34,375 nucleotides of DNA. Origin: Herpetosiphon gulosus. GTDB taxonomy: Bacteria; Chloroflexota; Chloroflexia; Chloroflexales; Herpetosiphonaceae. Numbering within the stretch: the first letter of the stretch is position 1; each line of letters begins with the position of its first letter. The notes below the pieces were generated by a model. That model saw nothing but the letters and a program-made list of their open reading frames with translations, was not told the origin of the DNA and did no database searches. Position numbers and translations under genes: made by a program. Location of the stretch: assembly GCF_039545135.1 (NCBI RefSeq), contig NZ_BAABRU010000034.1:1-34375 (forward strand). The letters run 5' to 3'. Positions 27,188-34,375 of the stretch are shown one piece after another.

Positions 27188-29958
27188 TCACGCTCACCTC
27201 CTTGATAATCAATGACCAAACCCAAATCAGGATCAAGCCGCACACTCGGATCAATCAAGGCTTGTCCATTTGGATGCAGGAATAACGGAATAAGATATTT
27301 GATGCTGACTGGCAGCTTCTTCCAGGGCCAGCGTTGATTGCGTAATCGCGTGAGGAGCCAAGCAGGGTGACTGAGTGGAATCGCATGATTAAGCAGATCA
27401 CGCTGTGCCGCAAGGGTTAACCCTTCATCAGCTGTATGCTGAATTCGCTGGACTCCGGCTGAATCAAGGGCATAGTTTTGATTGGGCAAACAAAACAGGG
27501 GCACAACCGTAATCCGATCGCCGAGGCGCGTTTGAGCTGCAAGCCAACCTTGTACAGCCTGAGCATGATCCTCGTCGGCAGTAAAAAGCGTGAGATTAGC
27601 AACACTAATCGGATCGCGTCCATGCGGTGGTGGAATCAACCGCACACGGGCAGTATCATTCATCATCGTTTGATTACGCTGAAGATCGTTCCAAGCGGTT
27701 TGCAGATAGGGCGCAGGCGGATTTGGGGTAGGTGGGCTTGCAGAATACACTGCTTCGATCAAACGGCGATAATCTTGAGGCAGTTGAATGAACTGCGGTT
27801 GCTCGAGTGCTTGCAAGCAATGCCAGGTTTGATACAAAATATAGGCTGCGTAAATACGTTGCCAAGCGTATATTGCTGGCAACCCTTGTTGATCCCATGG
27901 ATGATAAATGGTTAAGCATGCCTGCTGATGTGCTGGTCGTCGTTGGCGTTGGTGGCGTTGCAAGCGTCCAGCTCGTTGTAATAACAGGTCGATCGGCGCG
28001 AGGTCGCTAATCATCACATCAACATCGTAATCGAGACTTTGTTCAAGCACTTGCGTCCCAATAATGATAATCCGATCGGTTGGATTGCGTGGATGATTGC
28101 CTAAAAGCTGCTGAACCTGTTGCTCGCGAGCTTGGCGTTGAATTTGGGGCATGCGTGCATGGAGTAATCCATGAGCTGTAAGTGTGTGACAATCGGGATG
28201 TTGCATGAGTGCAGCATATAGGGCTTGAGCATCCGCCACACGATTACAAATCCAAGCAACAGCCCCCCCATCACTAATACAATCGAACAAATATTGAACT
28301 TTTGCTTGAAGTGTCGAAGTATGCAACCACGCAAGCTTGATCTGCTGATGCGGTCGAAAGGCAGCAAACTCAAGCGTTTGAATACTTGTTGCAGCGACAT
28401 GGGTTAATAAGGGATAGGCAGCGGAAGACGTTGTTGCTGGCTGATCTGCGTTTTTGGTTAATCCAGCCTGAAATGCCGCGATTAAGGCGTTGCGGCGTTG
28501 AGCTGGCAAGGTTGCCGAAAGCAAAATTACTGATGAACCAAGCACTGCAAGCCATTGTAGGGTATGTTCAAGAATTGTATTCATATAGGTGTCATAGGCA
28601 TGCACCTCATCGAGCATCACCACCTTTCCGGCCAAGCTAAATAAGCGGAGCATATAATGGCGGGTATTCAACCCAGCCAACTCAACTTGATCGACAGTTC
28701 CAACCCCAAAAGGCGCTAACAATGCCCGTTTGGATGAACTAAACCATGTCAGCATATGTTCGCTACTTGGCAGGACATCGCTGGTTTGCTGTGCATCACT
28801 ATCGATATAGCGATCTGCATCGAGCACTAGCTGGCGCAGATCATCTTCGACTAAACGGGCTTGACCATGTACTAGCTTGACCATGCCCTGATCGCCATAG
28901 AGCCGTTGATAGAGCTGACTCATACGGACAAACATATGATTGCTGGTAGCGATTGTGGGGAGCGCCACAAAAATTTCATCGGAGCCAGTAGCTTTCGCGA
29001 TGCGTTGAGCCAGCGTTTGGGCAGCTTCAGTTTTTCCTTCGCCAGTGGGAGCCTCGATCAAAAATAAACTTGGCAACATAGTCGCGTCGAGGGTCAAATT
29101 ATCAACAATCTGTTGAATGGGGCGCAATGTTTCGGCACAATCAGGAAATAAACTTGCACAATTAACCTCGTGGTCAAGCGTTCTTCGTGGGATAAACCCA
29201 ATCTGTGGTGGTAATTCGAATAGGTAACTTTCACTGGTAGCATAATATTCTTGGAGTGAGGCTGTACAATTCGCTGGAAAAAAAGACGCGTTCGAGCCAA
29301 TCCAATCAGCGAGCGTCATCAAACCAACCAATCCGATAGTTGCAGCGCGGATGCTTTGCGGTTGGCCAATCTCGGCGAGTGTATAATTGGGTGCAGCGAA
29401 ATAGCGGTGTAAAATGCTATACCCTTGTTTACGAATTGGGTTCCAATGAACTGGCTCCCCAATCGCTGTTAATGCATCGCGCACAATCCCTAATTCCTTC
29501 GAGAATTGCCCATGATGACCATTGATGGCATCGCGAAGAATATGGATAAATCTGCGTGAGACACCTGGCTCAAGCTCGCCCAAATGATCAGCAATAAACA
29601 CCGCACCAACTAAAGTGTGGGGTAAGCGGGGTGTTGAAGGCAGCGGTGGCAGGAAAAAGCCGTGTTGGGCAAGCCGTTGCGCATGGGTTCGTGTTAGGTG
29701 AGTCGTTTGTTGGCCTTGAAATGGAGCCGAGAGCTTCCCAATATCATGGAGAGCTACTAAAAATGGCAGCCATTCATATAGAGCGGCGAAATGACATCCC
29801 TGCCATGTATGTTCGAGAGTCGAGCGAATACGGGGCGTTGTGCCAGAGGCTAATAATAAACGTGTCACATGGCCGACATCGATCATGTGATAGATTGCAG
29901 GATGAAAATGATCAGTAGTCGTTGTTTTTCCCCATAGCTCCTTGATTTGGTCCTCCAT
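27184..29958 (-). CDS. cas3: Cas3 HD nuclease-helicase
   Basis: A 924-residue effector that unwinds and degrades DNA marked by Cascade. HD nuclease: His30, HDIGK (His71, Asp72), NGHHGQF (His148, His149). Helicase: EAPTGEGKTEAA (Walker A ~302-313), LDEVHAYD (DEVH 450-453), LLSATLP (481-485), and QRAGRLQRH near 680. ATG 29958 is chosen because AAGGA lies about 8 bases upstream; a longer frame to 29994 starts without a ribosome site. First gene of the cas operon, about 90 bp after the predicted transcription start at ~30046. Shorter HD spacing than in E. coli but complete. Confidence 0.97.
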   Translation of the reverse strand: MEDQIKELWGKTTTTDHFHPAIYHMIDVGHVTRLLLASGTTPRIRSTLEHTWQGCHFAALYEWLPFLVALHDIGKLSAPFQGQQTTHLTRTHAQRLAQHGFFLPPLPSTPRLPHTLVGAVFIADHLGELEPGVSRRFIHILRDAINGHHGQFSKELGIVRDALTAIGEPVHWNPIRKQGYSILHRYFAAPNYTLAEIGQPQSIRAATIGLVGLMTLADWIGSNASFFPANCTASLQEYYATSESYLFELPPQIGFIPRRTLDHEVNCASLFPDCAETLRPIQQIVDNLTLDATMLPSLFLIEAPTGEGKTEAAQTLAQRIAKATGSDEIFVALPTIATSNHMFVRMSQLYQRLYGDQGMVKLVHGQARLVEDDLRQLVLDADRYIDSDAQQTSDVLPSSEHMLTWFSSSKRALLAPFGVGTVDQVELAGLNTRHYMLRLFSLAGKVVMLDEVHAYDTYMNTILEHTLQWLAVLGSSVILLSATLPAQRRNALIAAFQAGLTKNADQPATTSSAAYPLLTHVAATSIQTLEFAAFRPHQQIKLAWLHTSTLQAKVQYLFDCISDGGAVAWICNRVADAQALYAALMQHPDCHTLTAHGLLHARMPQIQRQAREQQVQQLLGNHPRNPTDRIIIIGTQVLEQSLDYDVDVMISDLAPIDLLLQRAGRLQRHQRQRRPAHQQACLTIYHPWDQQGLPAIYAWQRIYAAYILYQTWHCLQALEQPQFIQLPQDYRRLIEAVYSASPPTPNPPAPYLQTAWNDLQRNQTMMNDTARVRLIPPPHGRDPISVANLTLFTADEDHAQAVQGWLAAQTRLGDRITVVPLFCLPNQNYALDSAGVQRIQHTADEGLTLAAQRDLLNHAIPLSHPAWLLTRLRNQRWPWKKLPVSIKYLIPLFLHPNGQALIDPSVRLDPDLGLVIDYQGGERE

Positions 29959-30024
29959 AGTAGCCATCCTTATGTGGGGTGATTTATATGCCAAGAGTGG
30001 TGATCGATTGGATGTTGTGGTGTG

Positions 30025-30047
30025 GATTGTTTACAACCATAATTCTT
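30025..30047 (-). promoter_or_regulatory. predicted Cascade-binding target with AAG PAM at the cas transcription start
   Basis: Read on the minus strand: AAG (30047-30045) followed by AATTATGGTTGTAAACAATC (30044-30025). The 20 nt match the first 20 nt of the mini-CRISPR pseudo-spacer at 30158 in 17 positions; mismatches are at 6, 10 and 18. AAG is the best known I-E PAM and is in the correct place and strand. The match ends after position 20, so a bound complex would be expected to block transcription without a full R-loop and without calling Cas3. Functional role is inferred. Confidence 0.7.
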
Positions 30048-30052
30048 CTGAG

Positions 30053-30081
30053 AGTATACGGGTTCATATATATCCTGTCAA
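30053..30081 (-). promoter_or_regulatory. cas operon promoter
   Basis: On the minus strand: TTGACA (30076-30081), 17 bp, TATACT (30053-30058). This is a near-consensus sigma-70 promoter with ideal spacing, pointing to cas3. Transcription is predicted to start near 30046. Such a strong promoter would need a repressor; see the site at 30025-30047 directly at the start point. Confidence 0.8.
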
Positions 30082-30119
30082 GAGATTGTAGATAAATCAA
30101 TGACCATTGCAACTTTCAG

Positions 30120-30125
30120 TATAAT
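30120..30125 (+). promoter_or_regulatory. -10 box of the mini-CRISPR
   Basis: A perfect TATAAT on the plus strand, 3 bp before the first degenerate repeat. A start 6-8 bases downstream would place the RNA 5' end at about 30132, just before the first hairpin (30134). No clear -35 element was found. Confidence 0.45.
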
Positions 30126-30128
30126 AGG

Positions 30129-30219
30129 AATATCCTCACACTGGTGGGGGTGACCCGAATTAGGGTCGTAAACATTCAGAATATTTATACTACGTCCTCA
30201 CATAGGTGAGGGTATTACA
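30129..30219 (+). ncRNA. degenerate mini-CRISPR (two pseudo-repeats, 33-nt pseudo-spacer), CreR/CreA-like guide RNA
   Basis: Pseudo-repeat 1 (30129-30157) matches the array repeat in 22 of 29 bases and keeps the handle as GTGACCCG. Pseudo-repeat 2 (30191-30219) matches about half but keeps the hairpin. Stems: array CCCCAC/GTGGGG; pseudo-repeat 1 CCTCAC/GTGGGG (one T-G pair); pseudo-repeat 2 CCTCAC/GTGAGG (fully paired again), so base changes preserve folding for Cas6e. The pseudo-spacer (30158-30190) starts AATTAGGGTCGTAAACATTC and matches the cas promoter target at 30025-30044 next to an AAG PAM. Known comparators are CreR/CreA RNAs, crRNA-like guides from degenerate repeats that make Cascade repress cas or toxin promoters. 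This is inference from sequence; no toxin gene was found nearby, so an autorepressor is favoured over a CreTA addiction module. Confidence 0.72.
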
Positions 30220-30221
30220 AA

Positions 30222-30230
30222 CGTTCCAGT
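30222..30230 (+). repeat. copy of the leader anchor CGTTCCAGT
   Basis: CGTTCCAGT occurs here, 2 bp after pseudo-repeat 2, and again at 30362-30370 immediately before the first true repeat of array 2. Seven of these bases (TTCCAGT) also precede array 1. It may be the remnant of an older leader-repeat junction. Confidence 0.5.
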
Positions 30231-30327
30231 TATTAGCTCCCAATCAAATGTTGTGCTGAGTATAACCTTGAATCTAGTTCACAAATGTGCTAATACCAAA
30301 AGTCATACCAAAGATACTTCAATAGGG

Positions 30328-30370
30328 TATAATAAGCAGGAAAGTGCTTATTAGAGCGCTTCGTTCCAGT
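30328..30370 (+). promoter_or_regulatory. array 2 leader: TATAAT and leader anchor
   Basis: TATAAT at 30328-30333 lies 37 bp before the first repeat. The intervening sequence ends in CGTTCCAGT directly at the repeat. This matches the array 1 arrangement in -10 spacing and final bases. No clear -35 was found. The AT-rich upstream region to 30231 has no gene. Confidence 0.6.
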
Positions 30371-33300
30371 ATTGTCCCCACAGGCGTGGGGGTGAACCGA
30401 CGATGCCATGGCCGCGCTTGGTTCCGAGCGGATTGTCCCCACAGGCGTGGGGGTGAACCGGCTAAAGGCGATGATGTGATTGTTACGATCACATTGTCCC
30501 CACAGGCGTGGGGGTGAACCGCTGCCAGCGATTCGTCAAGGCAAATTCAACGCATTGTCCCCACAGGCGTGGGGGTGAACCGGCATCACCAAAAACGCAC
30601 CGCTGCAATGCACATTGTCCCCACAGGCGTGGGGGTGAACCGTGCTATGTGCGTGTTAGGCGCTCAAGGCACGCATTGTCCCCACAGGCGTGGGGGTGAA
30701 CCGTCGAGACGATGACGCAACTCAGCCAACAAACCATTGTCCCCACAGGCGTGGGGGTGAACCGCCTGAATCTTGGCTTGATCGTAAGACTAATACATTG
30801 TCCCCACAGGCGTGGGGGTGAACCGACAATCATCGGCGAATGCATGCCCGTATTCGTATTGTCCCCACAGGCGTGGGGGTGAACCGCGGGCCTTGGTGAT
30901 TTCGCTCTGCGCATCGCCATTGTCCCCACAGGCGTGGGGGTGAACCGTCGTCACACACGCCAACGGGAGCCGTGCCAGCATTGTCCCCACAGGCGTGGGG
31001 GTGAACCGTTAGCCAGGTGTTCTTGTTTGTTGGCCAATTGATTGTCCCCACAGGCGTGGGGGTGAACCGCCAGTTGAAAACGTGGCTAGATTTTGAGCGC
31101 TATTGTCCCCACAGGCGTGGGGGTGAACCGCGCCACCATGCGCGAATCAATTTCTTGGATAAATTGTCCCCACAGGCGTGGGGGTGAACCGTAGGCAATA
31201 GCAAATGGCTTGCCATCGTTAATATTGTCCCCACAGGCGTGGGGGTGAACCGTACAAGAAATGCGACAGCCGATCATTCAAGAAATTGTCCCCACAGGCG
31301 TGGGGGTGAACCGACAGTTAACAAATATCTTAGAGGTAACTTACCATTGTCCCCACAGGCGTGGGGGTGAACCGATGCTAAGAAACTACATGATCTCTTA
31401 ACTAAGATTGTCCCCACAGGCGTGGGGGTGAACCGAAACTGATTGGACTGAAGATAGTTTATCTATTATTGTCCCCACAGGCGTGGGGGTGAACCGCAAG
31501 ATTTTAAATGGACATTTTATAGCGGGGCATTGTCCCCACAGGCGTGGGGGTGAACCGATAGGATTGCGTAACCACTCTTGAGAGCGGATATTGTCCCCAC
31601 AGGCGTGGGGGTGAACCGCCCGTGGTGTCATTGCTCGCCGTGGTGGTGATATTGTCCCCACAGGCGTGGGGGTGAACCGCGCGTTGCTGTTGCCCGTGCT
31701 GTGTTAATCGCATTGTCCCCACAGGCGTGGGGGTGAACCGAAATGTGTTCAGGTTGTGGGTTGCTTGATTAAATTGTCCCCACAGGCGTGGGGGTGAACC
31801 GTTATCGGAACAATGGGGGATTGAGCATGAGATATTGTCCCCACAGGCGTGGGGGTGAACCGTATATTCCCCCTCTCCCAAATCAAAGGAAAAAATTGTC
31901 CCCACAGGCGTGGGGGTGAACCTGCACCAGCCTCATGATCACCATCGGCCGCAGCATTGTCCCCACAGGCGTGGGGGTGAACCGTCTGCTGAGCAAGGTT
32001 GGTCAACAATCATCGGATTGTCCCCACAGGCGTGGGGGTGAACCGACGACTTGCCCATTCTCGCCGTTCATCAAATAATTGTCCCCACAGGCGTGGGGGT
32101 GAACCGCGACCAGACCTACTTAGGCTTTTTGATCAGCGATTGTCCCCACAGGCGTGGGGGTGAACCGCATTGATCAATGAGCTGAGCACGAAATACACAT
32201 TGTCCCCACAGGCGTGGGGGTGAACCGGGATCGCCTGACCTTTACGCAGCTATATTATAATTGTCCCCACAGGCGTGGGGGTGAACCGTACATGTCCTGC
32301 GTCACTTCCTCTCTTAATTCATTGTCCCCACAGGCGTGGGGGTGAACCGAAAGTGCGCAGCGGCGAGATTAGCAAGCGTAAATTGTCCCCACAGGCGTGG
32401 GGGTGAACCGACCAAGAAAACTATGTAGAACTACTAAAAGATATTGTCCCCACAGGCGTGGGGGTGAACCGACCAAGAAAACTATGTAGAACTACTAAAA
32501 GATATTGTCCCCACAGGCGTGGGGGTGAACCGGCGGCGATGATTATGAATCAGAAAACGCCGAGATTGTCCCCACAGGCGTGGGGGTGAACCGCCCTACA
32601 TCGGGCGGCGCGATTCGGTTTATACATTGTCCCCACAGGCGTGGGGGTGAACCGTGTGGGATATGTGGGATAACTTGCAACCAGTTATTGTCCCCACAGG
32701 CGTGGGGGTGAACCGGCTGGCTCTGGCGTGGCATTGGTAGTGGCCAAATTGTCCCCACAGGCGTGGGGGTGAACCGAAAGAGGACAATCTACACCGATAA
32801 CAGGACAAATTGTCCCCACAGGCGTGGGGGTGAACCGTCAAAAGTATTTCCCCCCCTCTCCCCCAGCTTATTGTCCCCACAGGCGTGGGGGTGAACCGTT
32901 AAAGGCCATCATATGGCCAGCCGTGGTAGCATTGTCCCCACAGGCGTGGGGGTGAACCGTTGATACTGACATTTGGGCTTCTATTCAGTTTATTGTCCCC
33001 ACAGGCGTGGGGGTGAACCGCCAAGCTATTATACTCAGCTTGGTTTTTTCCAATTGTCCCCACAGGCGTGGGGGTGAACCGACACCGAAAAAGACATCTT
33101 CAACGGTGTTATCATTGTCCCCACAGGCGTGGGGGTGAACCGCGTGCTCCTCGTGCTCGGCCTTCTATTTCTGTATTGTCCCCACAGGCGTGGGGGTGAA
33201 CCGTAGGTTTTATGGTTATTGGTGTTGTTGGTCCCATTGTCCCCACAGGCGTGGGGGTGAACCGCTCGTTCTAGTGAGATTGTTAAACGTGCATCTATTG

Positions 33301-34240
33301 TCCCCACAGGCGTGGGGGTGAACCGGAGATTAGATCGATTGCCGCCAAGCCGCTTATATTGTCCCCACAGGCGTGGGGGTGAACCGCGTTTCTCTTATCC
33401 ATTCTGCTATATCTGCTAATTGTCCCCACAGGCGTGGGGGTGAACCGCCATGAGAGCGAAAAACGAATACTAGCCTAAAATTGTCCCCACAGGCGTGGGG
33501 GTGAACCGGACGTGGAAAATCGATCATGGCGATGTCAGTTATTGTCCCCACAGGCGTGGGGGTGAACCGGTTAAGTAGGTATGGCACTCGAACGAATCAA
33601 TATTGTCCCCACAGGCGTGGGGGTGAACCGCCACGATATACGTAAACATTGGCTTCACCTTGATTGTCCCCACAGGCGTGGGGGTGAACCGCGACCAATC
33701 GATCACATTCCATGCGCAGTAGTATTGTCCCCACAGGCGTGGGGGTGAACCGTCTTGGGTTGGATCAACGTGACCCAGCCGCTTATTGTCCCCACAGGCG
33801 TGGGGGTGAACCGACGCAAGCCAACCTTGCGACCTTCACGAGCCAATTGTCCCCACAGGCGTGGGGGTGAACCGCCACAAAGTAACAAATCGACCACGAC
33901 AATTTTATTGTCCCCACAGGCGTGGGGGTGAACCGGTCGAGACGATGGCGCAACTCAGCCAACAAACATTGTCCCCACAGGCGTGGGGGTGAACCGGGTG
34001 ATAGTCAGGGTGTCATGGGTAATTTGCAATTGTCCCCACAGGCGTGGGGGTGAACCGCTCATTTAGTTTGGCCATCGCCGAGGACGAACATTGTCCCCAC
34101 AGGCGTGGGGGTGAACCGGTCTGCTACCACGGTATCAGCCATAGTATTAAATTGTCCCCACAGGCGTGGGGGTGAACCGCGTTGCATGCTGCTGGCTACC
34201 ACTCGGACGCGATTGTCCCCACAGGCGTGGGGGTGAACCG
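30371..34240 (+). CRISPR. type I-E CRISPR array 2 (64 repeats, 63 spacers)
   Basis: Same 29-bp repeat as array 1 in the opposite orientation, with hairpin CCCCACAGGCGTGGGG and 3' handle GTGAACCG. Hand count gives 64 repeats from 30371 to 34212; period 61 bp, with two 60-bp steps (30554 and 32139). Repeats are almost all identical; the one at 31895 ends in T instead of G. The new end is at the leader (30371). The last repeat at 34212 is still intact, so the array may have lost older units beyond it by a clean deletion. Confidence 0.98.
32411..32503 (+). repeat. tandem duplicated spacer in array 2
   Basis: The 32-nt spacers at 32411-32442 and 32472-32503 are identical (both begin ACCAAGAAAACTATGTAGAA), separated by one repeat. 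This is a duplication of one spacer-repeat unit, most simply by slippage or recombination between repeats. Confidence 0.97.
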
Positions 34241-34375
34241 GTATTGATTGTCAATCGTCGCCCGATAGTGCTCTGTGATCGTTAGCAATACTGCCCAACC
34301 AGATTCTCGGCAATGCTGCTCACCTGGTTCTCGCCATTGACCCGGTTTTCTGACCAGCCCATTGCTGATCAGCCC
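34241..34375. other. end flank of array 2, no gene recognised
   Basis: 135 bp after the last repeat. One minus-strand frame is open across it (containing RKPGQWREPGEQHCRESGWA), but with the window ending here it cannot be judged. No repeat remnants are seen. Confidence 0.4.

Noticed and set aside
30129-30219. CreTA-type toxin-antitoxin RNA module
   Set aside because: No small toxin gene or toxin RNA is visible near the element, and its pseudo-spacer matches the cas promoter instead, so autorepression explains it better.
30231-30262. Possible third degenerate repeat after the upstream CGTTCCAGT
   Set aside because: No paired stem and only scattered matches to the repeat.
30321-30336. Second possible target of the pseudo-spacer: TAGGGT next to the array 2 TATAAT
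   Set aside because: Only a 6-base block matches, the first seed bases disagree and no AAG-type PAM is beside it.

Overview
The window looks like chromosome of a filamentous Chloroflexota bacterium, most likely Herpetosiphon or a close relative. This is inferred from the kind of proteins present (TPTATNTP-linker choice-of-anchor A surface protein, a MalT-like LuxR regulator with the N-terminal extension common in Chloroflexi, SUMF1-type lipoprotein), not from a marker gene.

Region 1 (1-9690) is an ordinary mosaic of mostly single genes. It holds the 3' part of a repeat-linker surface protein, a small winged-helix regulator divergent from a frameshifted membrane-protein gene, a formylglycine-generating-enzyme-like lipoprotein, a ~1000-residue ATP-binding LuxR regulator, a D-2-hydroxyacid dehydrogenase, an aminoglycoside-phosphotransferase-fold protein and a membrane-anchored metallophosphoesterase. 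Region 2 (9691-17253) is accessory DNA. It holds an AT-richer two-gene operon of large unrecognised proteins (544 and 1176 aa), then a DUF6232-like membrane protein paired with a small adaptor-like protein that shares a short G/V/N-rich motif with it, then tiny membrane proteins.

Region 3 (17309-34240) is a complete type I-E CRISPR-Cas locus. The minus-strand operon cas3-cas8e-cse2-cas7e-cas5e-cas6e-cas1-cas2 has overlapping or nearly abutting genes. It is flanked by two divergently transcribed arrays with the same 29-bp repeat, and by my count each has 64 repeats and 63 spacers. Array 1 starts only 16 bp after the cas2 stop codon, so its promoter and leader appear to lie inside cas2. Array 2 has a free-standing leader.

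The most interesting object lies between cas3 and array 2. Two degenerate repeats (30129-30157 and 30191-30219), both still able to fold the Cas6e hairpin, enclose a 33-nt pseudo-spacer. The first 20 nt of that pseudo-spacer match, 17 of 20, a site in the cas promoter region (30025-30044 read on the minus strand). That site has an AAG PAM directly beside it at the predicted transcription start. Two of the three mismatches fall at positions 6 and 18, which Cascade does not read. I read this as a mini-CRISPR whose crRNA-like product lets Cascade bind, but not destroy, its own promoter: an autorepressor of the CreR/CreA type. The arrays also hold a tandem duplicated spacer and a pair of near-identical spacers offset by one nucleotide, consistent with independent re-acquisition from related invaders.
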